Positions 16,124 to 22,913 of a DNA stretch of 33,894 nt are shown piece after piece. The notes under the pieces were generated by a model. That model was not told the DNA's origin. It saw only the letters and a program-made list of their open reading frames with translations, and made no database searches. Every line of letters begins with the position of its first letter. Within the stretch, counting starts at the first letter, position 1. Source of the stretch: an uncultured Bacteroidaceae bacterium (GTDB lineage: Bacteria > Bacteroidota > Bacteroidia > Bacteroidales > Bacteroidaceae); NCBI GenBank assembly GCA_905236985.1, contig CAJORF010000122.1, positions 1-33,894 of the forward strand. Direction: 5' to 3'. The position numbers and the translations under genes are program-made.

Positions 16124-16987
16124 TTACTTCTCGATACCTTCCAGCTGGATGGTGAAGATGAGTGCGCTGAAGGGCTTGATGTTACCCATATCCTGTGCGC
16201 CATAAGCCTGCTCCTGGGGAATATAAACCTTCCACTTGGAGCCAACGGGCATGCTGGTCAGAGCAGCCTTGAAGCCGGGGATCACCTGGCTGGCACCGAA
16301 TGTAGCTGGCTCGCCATCCATGTTGCCGTCGAAGACAGTACCGTCGATGAGCGTACCCTCGTAGTGAACCTTCACGCGGCAGGTGTCAGCAGCAATCTCG
16401 CCCTGACCTTCGGTGAGAACCTCGTAATAGACACCGTCGCCAAGGGTCTTGATGCCGTCCTTCTTGGCGATCTCAGCCATGAACTTCTCACCAGCTTCCT
16501 TGTTACCGGCGTATGCCTTCTGCTTAGCGTTGTTCTGGATGGTCTCCATGTTGGTCTGGACGTAGGTGTTAGCGCTGTCGAGTGTCATGACATTGAACTT
16601 TCCGGCAACAGCGGCCATGAAGCCTGCATAGACATTGTTCTCGTTGATGGTCTGGGTGCTGTCTTCGCCGAAGATCATCTGGTTGATGTTCTTAACCATA
16701 CCCTGGCTGACCTGCTGACCGATCTGGATACCAGCATAGTAAGCAGCCTTCTTCTTGTTCTCACCAGCTTGAACGCTCTCATAGAAACCCTTGAGGAAGT
16801 CATCAACGAGCGTGGTGTCAATGCCCATGCGAGCACTGAGGTACTCCTTCAGACCCTGAGTCTGGCTCATGCCGATAGCATAGCTGAGGGTATCAATGTC
16901 TGTCTTGAGGTTGGCGGTAGGAGCCTGGTTGCAAGAGGTCATGACAGCTGCCAAGGCCACTGCGAGGAAAAATGTAATTTTTTTCAT
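16124..16987 (-). CDS. FKBP-type peptidyl-prolyl isomerase lipoprotein
   Basis: 287 aa. Lipoprotein signal MKKITFFLAVALAAVMTSC with acylated Cys19. N-terminal FKBP_N-like helical domain (LSYAIGMSQTQGLKEYLSARMG), then the FKBP catalytic domain from about residue 190 ([63 protein letters not shown]). Anchored in a periplasm-facing membrane leaflet, so it complements the soluble periplasmic and cytoplasmic paralogues next to it. Middle gene of the FKBP operon. Confidence 0.93.
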   Translation of the reverse strand: MKKITFFLAVALAAVMTSCNQAPTANLKTDIDTLSYAIGMSQTQGLKEYLSARMGIDTTLVDDFLKGFYESVQAGENKKKAAYYAGIQIGQQVSQGMVKNINQMIFGEDSTQTINENNVYAGFMAAVAGKFNVMTLDSANTYVQTNMETIQNNAKQKAYAGNKEAGEKFMAEIAKKDGIKTLGDGVYYEVLTEGQGEIAADTCRVKVHYEGTLIDGTVFDGNMDGEPATFGASQVIPGFKAALTSMPVGSKWKVYIPQEQAYGAQDMGNIKPFSALIFTIQLEGIEK

Positions 16988-17034
16988 TTTGCTTTGTTGT
17001 TTTAATTTATTAGGGTTAAAAAATCGTTCTGTTC

Positions 17035-17619
17035 TTAAAGCACTTTGATGAGCTCCACGTCGAAGATGAGGGTGGAGTAGGGAGGGATGGAACTGCCGGC
17101 ACCACGCTCTCCGTAGCCGAGGAGATAGGGAATGAAGAAGCGGTACTTAGCACCTTCCTTCATCAGCTGTACGCCTTCCGTCCAACCGGGGATGACTTGA
17201 TTCAGGGGGAAATCGGCAGGTTCGCCGCGCTTGTAGCTGCTGTCGAAAACGGTGCCGTCGAGAAGTGTGCCCTCGTAGTGACAGCGCACCTTATCGGTAG
17301 CCTTGGGGCTGCGTCCAGTACCCTCGGTGAGCACTTGGTACTGCAGACCGCTCTTGGTGGTGATGACTCCTTCCTTCTTGGCGTTCTCTTCGAGGAACAC
17401 CTTGCCTTCGGCGATGGCACCCTCAGCCTGCTTGCGGGCCTGCTTGTCGAAATATTCGTTGAGGAGGTTTTGTGCCTCGCGATGCGAGATGGCGGGTTCG
17501 GCTCCAGTCAGCACGTCGCAGATGCTCTGTGTGAAATCCTGAACGCTGAAGTCCTCGATGCCCATACTCTTGAGTTGTTGTCCGATACCGAGGCCCAAAG
17601 CGTAACTAATCTTATTCAT
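17035..17619 (-). CDS. Cytoplasmic FKBP-type peptidyl-prolyl isomerase
   Basis: 194 aa, no signal peptide. Short N-terminal helical domain (MNKISYALGLGIGQQLKSMG) and a C-terminal FKBP domain ([59 protein letters not shown]). First gene of the FKBP operon; 47 nt to the next. The absence of a signal with otherwise shared architecture suggests a cytosolic version of the same chaperone-isomerase. Confidence 0.93.
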   Translation of the reverse strand: MNKISYALGLGIGQQLKSMGIEDFSVQDFTQSICDVLTGAEPAISHREAQNLLNEYFDKQARKQAEGAIAEGKVFLEENAKKEGVITTKSGLQYQVLTEGTGRSPKATDKVRCHYEGTLLDGTVFDSSYKRGEPADFPLNQVIPGWTEGVQLMKEGAKYRFFIPYLLGYGERGAGSSIPPYSTLIFDVELIKVL

Positions 17620-17680
17620 TTTTGCTTTCTGTTTTTACCTTTATATATATATATGCGTGCGCGAAATGCATTTTCAGCGT

Positions 17681-17689
17681 GCAAAGGTA
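17681..17689 (-). promoter_or_regulatory. -7 element of FKBP operon
   Basis: TACCTTTGC on the minus strand, exact consensus; the -33 region is not obvious. About 60 nt before the ATG at 17619. Confidence 0.55.
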
Positions 17690-17750
17690 CTGCTTTTCTT
17701 TCATCTTTTGCTCTGTAAACGCGTTTTTTTAGTTTTTTTTATCTACTTCT

Positions 17751-17782
17751 TTTGTTTGCAACGTCTTTTTCGCTACTTTTGC
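17751..17782 (+). promoter_or_regulatory. Promoter of sirtuin operon
   Basis: TTTG (17751-17754), 19-bp spacer, TACTTTTGC (17774-17782), 21 nt before the ATG at 17804. Both elements match consensus. Confidence 0.8.
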
Positions 17783-17803
17783 TGCGAAATTAACCCTAAA
17801 GAG

Positions 17804-18514
17804 ATGAAAAAACTTGTTATTCTAACCGGTGCTGGGATGTCTGCTGAGAGCGGCATCAGCACCTTCCGCGACTCTGGCGGACTGTGGGAGCACTACCGCG
17901 TCGAAGATGTAGCGACGATAGAGGGATACCACCGTGATCCCGAACTGGTGCTGGATTTCTACAACGCACGTCGTCGTCAGCTGCCCGAAGTGAAGCCTTG
18001 TCTCGGTCATGAATTGGTGGCCGCGCTGGAGAAAGACTTCGATGTGACCGTCATCACGCAGAATGTCGATGACCTGCACGAGCGTGCCGGCTCCACAAAG
18101 GTCATCCACCTGCACGGCGAGCTGATGAAGGCGACGTCGAGCGATCATCCCAACGACCCGACTCAGATTGTCACCCTCGATGCAGACCACATGGATATCC
18201 ATATCGGTGACAGAGCCGCCGACGGTAGCCAGCTTCGCCCTTTCATCGTGTGGTTTGGCGAGGCCGTTCCCGAGATTGAGCGAGCTGCTGAAATCTCATC
18301 GCAGGCTGACATCTATGTGGTTATCGGCACGAGCCTCAATGTTTATCCCGCTGCGGGATTAGTGCAGTTCGTACCCGAGCACTCTCCCATCTATCTCATT
18401 GATCCGAAGGATGTACCCTGGACAAGTAGCCATCGCTATCGCCACATCAAGAAGGGCGCTTCGGAGGGTATGGAGGAACTGATCAAGATGTTGCAACATA
18501 TAAAAGAAGAATAA
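17804..18514 (+). CDS. cobB: NAD-dependent protein deacylase (sirtuin)
   Basis: 236 aa. Removes acyl groups from protein lysines using NAD+. Motifs: GAGMSAESGISTFRD (NAD-binding), TQNVDDLHERAG, VIHLHGE (catalytic His), IVWFGEAVP, GTSLNVYPAAGL. The zinc-binding Cys tetrad normally between the catalytic His and FGE is absent: that stretch has no Cys at all, as in a known bacterial subgroup lacking structural zinc. The longer frame from 17657 is rejected because the promoter lies inside it and MKKLVILTGAG is the family start. 1 nt before the nucleoside kinase gene. Confidence 0.93.
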   Translation: MKKLVILTGAGMSAESGISTFRDSGGLWEHYRVEDVATIEGYHRDPELVLDFYNARRRQLPEVKPCLGHELVAALEKDFDVTVITQNVDDLHERAGSTKVIHLHGELMKATSSDHPNDPTQIVTLDADHMDIHIGDRAADGSQLRPFIVWFGEAVPEIERAAEISSQADIYVVIGTSLNVYPAAGLVQFVPEHSPIYLIDPKDVPWTSSHRYRHIKKGASEGMEELIKMLQHIKEE

Positions 18515-18515
18515 T

Positions 18516-19499
18516 ATGACAAAACTGGAAGTCGCAATGGCTGAGCTGCGACGCTGGCAGGAAATCGTGGGACTGCGCACCGTCGCTGAACTCAATACCA
18601 TTGTACGTGGTGGCCATGCCACACAACTCATCATGGTCGTAGAGGCACTGCAGGAGCGCCGGATAGCTTCCGTGGCCGATGACATAAAGGCACGCAACAA
18701 CCGCATCGTGTTGCTGGCAGGCCCCAGCAGCAGCGGCAAGACCACCACTTGTAAGCGTCTCGCTGTTCAATTAGGAGCTTGTGGTCTGCGCCCGCAGATG
18801 TTATCGTTAGATGACTATTTCGTCAATCGTGAGGATACACCCCGTGATGAAAATGGCGAATACGACTTCGAATGTATCGAAGCCCTTGACGTCGCTTTCT
18901 TCAATGAGCAATTGACCGCCCTCCTCAATGGTGAGAAAGTGCAGTTGCCCCGCTTTGATTTCCATTCGGGACATCGGAAGATTGGAGACCGTGAGCTACA
19001 GCTCATGGATCATGATGTCCTGGTCATCGAAGGTATTCATGCCCTCAACCCGGCACTGACGCCTTCGATTCCTCTGAAAGAGAAATACCAGCTGTATGTC
19101 TCGGCGCTCACGACGATCAAGCTCGATGAGAAACGTGAGATATCGAAGTCTGACAACCGCCTGCTGCGCCGCATCATTCGCGACCACAAGTTCCGTGGCT
19201 ATTCCGCTTCCGAGACGATTCGTCGTTGGCCGAGCGTGCGTGCTGGCGAGGAGAAATGGATCTTCCCCTTCACGGAGAACTGCGACCGCATGATCAATAG
19301 TGCCCTGCTCTATGAGCTCGCCGTGCTGCGCCATTATGTTCTGCCGTTATTGGAACAGGTACCAGAGGGCGACCCTGCCTACGAAACAGCTTGGCGACTC
19401 AGACAGCTTGTCGGTTTCTTTGAACCTATCACAGACAAACAGATTCCGCTGACCTCACTCCTCCGCGAGTTCCTCGGTGGATCAAGCTTCCATTATTGA
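18516..19499 (+). CDS. Uridine kinase-like nucleoside kinase, lacking the usual N-terminal domain
   Basis: 327 aa. P-loop kinase domain: Walker A LLAGPSSSGKTTTCKRL near residue 66, LSLDDYFVNREDTPRDENG, LVIEGIHALNP, RLLRRIIRDHKFRGYSASET, and the C-terminus LLREFLGGSSFHY. Bacteroidota homologues I know are about 550 aa with an N-terminal TGS/threonyl-tRNA-synthetase-like part; here the protein starts just before the helical linker (LRRWQEIVGLRTVAELNT) and that part is missing, and nothing like it is encoded upstream, where the sirtuin gene ends 1 nt before. Substrate (uridine, cytidine or another nucleoside) is not certain. Confidence 0.85.
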   Translation: MTKLEVAMAELRRWQEIVGLRTVAELNTIVRGGHATQLIMVVEALQERRIASVADDIKARNNRIVLLAGPSSSGKTTTCKRLAVQLGACGLRPQMLSLDDYFVNREDTPRDENGEYDFECIEALDVAFFNEQLTALLNGEKVQLPRFDFHSGHRKIGDRELQLMDHDVLVIEGIHALNPALTPSIPLKEKYQLYVSALTTIKLDEKREISKSDNRLLRRIIRDHKFRGYSASETIRRWPSVRAGEEKWIFPFTENCDRMINSALLYELAVLRHYVLPLLEQVPEGDPAYETAWRLRQLVGFFEPITDKQIPLTSLLREFLGGSSFHY

Positions 19500-19500
19500 T

Positions 19501-19944
19501 ATGAAGGTTGAGGATTATGCTTCGCACCTTGAGGGCCGTGGCGTGAAGCCTACTTCCACCCGTCTGCTCGTCTATCGCGCATTGGCTGAGCATCGTCATC
19601 CCATGTCGCTGCGCGAGCTCGACGATGAGCTCGACACCGTGGATCGTTCTTCCATTTTCCGTACACTCACGCTTTTCCTTGGCAATCACCTCGTTCACGC
19701 CATTGAGGATGGTTCGGGCATGGCAAAATACGAGATTTGCGAGGGGCACGACGACTGTTCACTTGAAGACCAACACGTACATTTCTACTGCCAGCATTGT
19801 CAGCGCACCTTCTGCTTTCACAACCTGCATATCCCACACTTGGATATGCCCGAGGGTTTCGAGGCCGAGGGCGTTACGTTCTTGGTGAAGGGCATCTGTC
19901 CTGATTGTGCTCGAACATCTTATTCCAAACACTATCTGGCTTGA
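19501..19944 (+). CDS. Fur-family metal or peroxide-responsive regulator
   Basis: 147 aa. Winged HTH (MSLRELDDELDTVDRSSIFRTLTLF) and the C-terminal dimerisation and metal domain with HVHFYCQHCQRTFC and CPDC, the paired CxxC sites of structural zinc. Start at MKVEDYASHL, 1 nt after the kinase stop; an ATG at 19477 would overlap the kinase by 23 nt. Whether it senses iron, zinc or peroxide cannot be decided; a regulatory site is not visible. Confidence 0.9.
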   Translation: MKVEDYASHLEGRGVKPTSTRLLVYRALAEHRHPMSLRELDDELDTVDRSSIFRTLTLFLGNHLVHAIEDGSGMAKYEICEGHDDCSLEDQHVHFYCQHCQRTFCFHNLHIPHLDMPEGFEAEGVTFLVKGICPDCARTSYSKHYLA

Positions 19945-19975
19945 TGTTCAGTGGGTTTAATACGCCACTGAACAT
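19944..19975. terminator. Hairpin between convergent fur-like and radical SAM genes
   Basis: Perfect 11-bp stem (19944-19954 with 19965-19975), 10-nt loop. It overlaps both 3' ends and can act on both strands, but no T-run follows either side. Confidence 0.5.
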
Positions 19976-20736
19976 TCCACACCCAATGCTCGCACGCGCT
20001 CTGCAATATGGTCCAGCTCGGCGGGCGTTGCTTTTTGAAGGCTCTTCACAGGTGTCTCGCGGTCGATGGTGTAGATCATCACTTTCTCAGGACGGATGCG
20101 CTGCACCGCTTCGAGCCACGGACTGACATACCGGTCGGAGGTATTCGTGACGTTGCTACCTTCTGCATCTGTGCCGCTGAGGAACATGGTCTGTATAATG
20201 ACATGACCGTTGAAAGCAGCAAGAGCCTCAATGATGGCATCGAGGTCGTAATGTCCAGCAGGACGATCGACACGATGAATGAAATCTATATCCACTGTGT
20301 CTAACTTTTGGATATTATTGTCCACATACATGAGAGCCTTGTGGACTTCCGGCCTTATCACCTGTGTGGCGTTAGACAGTACGCTGATCTTTGCATCCGG
20401 GAAATAGCGGTTGCGCAATGCGATGGTGTCCTCGATGATCTCGGGGAAATGGGGATGTGCCGTGGGCTCGCCATTGCCAGCAAAGGTGAGGACATCAGGA
20501 CGCGGACCCTCCAGTGTCATCTGCTGCAAACGGGCTTCCAAGGCTTCGCGCACCGCGTCGCGGCTTGGCAGTTTGGCATGAGGACGGTGGTCGGCATTGA
20601 GACCGCACTCGCAATAGATACAATCGAAGGTGCAGAACTTACCGTCGGCAGGCAGGAGGTTGATGCCGAGCGACACGCCGAGACGACGGCTGTGAACAGG
20701 CCCAAAGATGGGCGATGGATAGATGACTGTGCTCAT
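19957..20736 (-). CDS. Radical SAM protein
   Basis: 259 aa. Starts MSTVIYPSPIFGPVHSRRLG, the typical beginning of a Bacteroidota radical SAM family with the sequence GINLLPADGKFCTFDCIYCECG. The 4Fe-4S cluster motif is CTFDCIYC (Cys-x3-Cys-x2-Cys); FAGNGEPTAHP is the SAM-binding GGE-like motif. The reaction is not known from sequence. A longer frame to 20811 is rejected as it runs through the 60-bp promoter palindrome and the ATG at 20736 gives the family start. Divergent from the polyprenyl synthase gene and convergent with the Fur-family gene. Confidence 0.88.
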   Translation of the reverse strand: MSTVIYPSPIFGPVHSRRLGVSLGINLLPADGKFCTFDCIYCECGLNADHRPHAKLPSRDAVREALEARLQQMTLEGPRPDVLTFAGNGEPTAHPHFPEIIEDTIALRNRYFPDAKISVLSNATQVIRPEVHKALMYVDNNIQKLDTVDIDFIHRVDRPAGHYDLDAIIEALAAFNGHVIIQTMFLSGTDAEGSNVTNTSDRYVSPWLEAVQRIRPEKVMIYTIDRETPVKSLQKATPAELDHIAERVRALGVECSVAY

Positions 20737-20744
20737 TTCGGTAG

Positions 20745-20804
20745 CAAAGATAGTGAGTTTTTTGCATATAGCGCGCGCTATTTGCAAAAAACTCACTATC
20801 TTTG
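20745..20804. promoter_or_regulatory. 60-bp near-perfect palindrome, bidirectional promoter
   Basis: Positions 20745-20804 equal their own reverse complement except for one mismatched pair (20767/20782). The core is GCGCGCGC and both ends are TATCTTTG read outward, a -7 consensus on each strand (20797-20804 for +, 20745-20752 for -). Start codons lie 8-9 nt from each -7 element. Confidence 0.85.
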
Positions 20805-20813
20805 TGCCCAAAT

Positions 20814-21779
20814 ATGTTAGAGAACATCCATAAACCCATCCTTTTGGAGCTTGAAAGCTACCAACAGCTCTTCCGCTCCGCCCTGCAATCCGACAACGCT
20901 TTGCTGTCTGCTGCCCTTGAACATCTCACGCGCAAACTTGGCAAGATGATGCGCCCAACGCTCGTCCTGTTATGTGCCAAGGAGGCTGGATCTGTCACTG
21001 AGGAGGTGATGCACGCTGCTGCCGGACTCGAAATGCTGCACACCGCCAGCCTCGTCCACGACGATGTGGTTGATGAAAGCGATATGCGTCGTGGACAGCG
21101 TTCGATTAATGCCCTCTTCGACAACAAGGCCGCCGTGCTCGTTGGCGATTTCATCACCTCAAAAGCTCTCTCTGAGGTAGCCCTGACGCATCACCTCGAA
21201 GCCGTGGAGCGCATGGCGTGGCTCGGACAGACGCTTGCCGACGGCGAATTGCTACAGTTGGGCAATACGCAACGCAGCACCTTCAGCCGCGAGGCGTACT
21301 ATGAAGTCATTTCAAAGAAAACGGCAGCACTCTTCTCCACGTGTGCATGCTTAGGAGCTCTCCTCGCTGGTGGCGATGCAGACACTGTCCGTCAGCTCGA
21401 GCGCTTTGGTCACCTCGTGGGGCTCTGCTTCCAGTTGCGCGACGACATCTTTGATTTCGATGAAAGTCTCAACGTTGGCAAACCCAAGGGCAACGACCTG
21501 CAGGAAGGCAAGCTCACGTTACCCGTCCTCCATGCCCTCGACGGCTGTGACGACTATTACCGCCGCTTGGCTCTCAAGGTGCGCGTCCACGAGGCATCGC
21601 GACTGGAGATTCAGGAGCTGGTCGATTTCACTATTCAGCGTGGTGGCGTGCAGTATGCTGAATCGGAAATGCAACGGCTACGCGACGAGGCCGTGTCTCT
21701 GCTCGCCAACCTCCGCAACCGCGAAGTGGCTGAAGCTTTGCATCACTATATCGACTATGTCGTACTAAGAACATTATAA
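20814..21779 (+). CDS. Polyprenyl (long-chain) diphosphate synthase
   Basis: 321 aa. Trans-prenyltransferase extending farnesyl diphosphate with isopentenyl diphosphate, for the menaquinone side chain. First Asp-rich motif LVHDDVVDESDMRRG (about residue 82) and second LRDDIFDFDE (about residue 211), with KTAALFSTCACLGALLAGG between. Alanine-sized residues before the first Asp motif would set a chain length; I do not infer one. Start at MLENIHKP; a TTG at 20802 lies in the promoter palindrome. 16 nt to aroQ. Confidence 0.92.
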   Translation: MLENIHKPILLELESYQQLFRSALQSDNALLSAALEHLTRKLGKMMRPTLVLLCAKEAGSVTEEVMHAAAGLEMLHTASLVHDDVVDESDMRRGQRSINALFDNKAAVLVGDFITSKALSEVALTHHLEAVERMAWLGQTLADGELLQLGNTQRSTFSREAYYEVISKKTAALFSTCACLGALLAGGDADTVRQLERFGHLVGLCFQLRDDIFDFDESLNVGKPKGNDLQEGKLTLPVLHALDGCDDYYRRLALKVRVHEASRLEIQELVDFTIQRGGVQYAESEMQRLRDEAVSLLANLRNREVAEALHHYIDYVVLRTL

Positions 21780-21795
21780 CCTCATCACCTCAAAC

Positions 21796-22224
21796 ATGAA
21801 ACGGATTGAAATCATCAATGGTCCCAACCTGAACCTTCTGGGGCGTCGCGAGCCGGGTGTCTATGGCTCACGCAGCTTCGATGCCTATTATGATGAGCTG
21901 AAACAGCATTACCCTGATGTTGAGTTTGGCTATTTCCAGAGCAACTGCGAAGGCGAACTCATTGACCGCTTGCACGCCGTGGGCTTCGAGGCTGACGGTA
22001 TCATCCTCAATGCTGGAGCCTACACGCATACCAGCATCGCCCTCCACGATGCTATTCGCGCCATCACGACACCAGTCATCGAGGTACATATCTCCAACGT
22101 TCATCAACGTGAGGAGTTCCGTCACCATAGCTGCATCAGTGCTGCCTGTCGTGGCGTCATCTGCGGCTTTGGCCTCAACAGCTACCGTTTGGCAGTTGAA
22201 AGCCTTTTAATGGATCATGAATAA
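21796..22224 (+). CDS. aroQ: 3-dehydroquinate dehydratase, type II
   Basis: 142 aa, normal length. Converts 3-dehydroquinate to 3-dehydroshikimate in the shikimate pathway. Motifs: IINGPNLNLLGRREPGVYG (catalytic Tyr region), LNAGAYTHTSIALHDAI, EVHISNVHQREEFRHHS (catalytic His). Its stop overlaps the next start (TAATG), showing translational coupling. Confidence 0.96.
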   Translation: MKRIEIINGPNLNLLGRREPGVYGSRSFDAYYDELKQHYPDVEFGYFQSNCEGELIDRLHAVGFEADGIILNAGAYTHTSIALHDAIRAITTPVIEVHISNVHQREEFRHHSCISAACRGVICGFGLNSYRLAVESLLMDHE

Positions 22225-22913
22225 TGTCCCTCGACGACTACATTCTTGCACATATCGACCCTGAACCAGATTACCTGCATCGGCTCTGGCGGGCAACGAA
22301 CCTTCATCTGAACTACCCTCGCATGGCCAGCGGCCATCTGCAAGGGAGATTGCTCAATATGCTGGTTCACATGATACGTCCCAAGACCGTCCTCGAGATA
22401 GGCACTTTCACGGGTTACAGTGCCCTCTGCATGGCCAGCGCCCTCGAACCTGGAGCCGAACTGCACACCATCGAGATCAACGATGAACAGGAAGTCTTCA
22501 CCCGTCCGTGGCTCGAAAATTCCCCTTGGGCCGACCGCATCCATTTCCATATCGGTGATGCCCTGGAAATAGTAAATTGTCAATCGTTAAGTTGTAAATT
22601 GTTTGATCTCGTCTTCATCGATGCTGACAAGCGCCACTACTGCGACTACTATCGAGCCGTACTTCCACGCCTCCGCCCCGGTGGCTTCATCATCGCCGAC
22701 AACACGCTCTGGGATGGCCATGTTGTCGAAACCCTCGTTACTAATCCCGAGGGCTCTCCCGAGGTGCAACCCCCTCCCCTCAATGCCAAGGACTCCCAAA
22801 CACAAGGCATTCTCTCCTTCAACGACCTCGTAGCCTCCGATCCCGCCGTGGAGCGCGTCATTCTCCCCCTCCGCGACGGTCTCACCCTCATACGAAAACT
22901 TCCCTCCTCATGA
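22224..22913 (+). CDS. Class I SAM-dependent O-methyltransferase
   Basis: 229 aa. Catechol-type O-methyltransferase family 3. SAM site LEIGTFTGYSALCMA (about 54-68), HTIEIND, metal-binding LVFIDADKRHYCDYY (about 128-142) and ADNTLWDG. The segment EIVNCQSLSCKLFD (about residues 114-127) is encoded by an A/T-rich stretch like those seen at gene junctions, and adds a few residues before the FDLVFIDADK motif. Substrate not known. It overlaps aroQ by 1 nt and polA by 4 nt (ATGA), so the three are one transcript. Confidence 0.9.
   Translation: MSLDDYILAHIDPEPDYLHRLWRATNLHLNYPRMASGHLQGRLLNMLVHMIRPKTVLEIGTFTGYSALCMASALEPGAELHTIEINDEQEVFTRPWLENSPWADRIHFHIGDALEIVNCQSLSCKLFDLVFIDADKRHYCDYYRAVLPRLRPGGFIIADNTLWDGHVVETLVTNPEGSPEVQPPPLNAKDSQTQGILSFNDLVASDPAVERVILPLRDGLTLIRKLPSS
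22571..22605. repeat. A/T-rich repeat inserted in frame in O-methyltransferase
   Basis: Two copies of GTAAATTGT flank CAATCGTTAA. Local base composition (about 25% GC) differs sharply from the gene around it. Confidence 0.55.

Noticed and set aside
17657..17803. 49-codon extension of the sirtuin frame with a hydrophobic stretch
   Set aside because: A consensus promoter (17751-17782) lies inside it, and sirtuins begin at MKKLVILTGAG.
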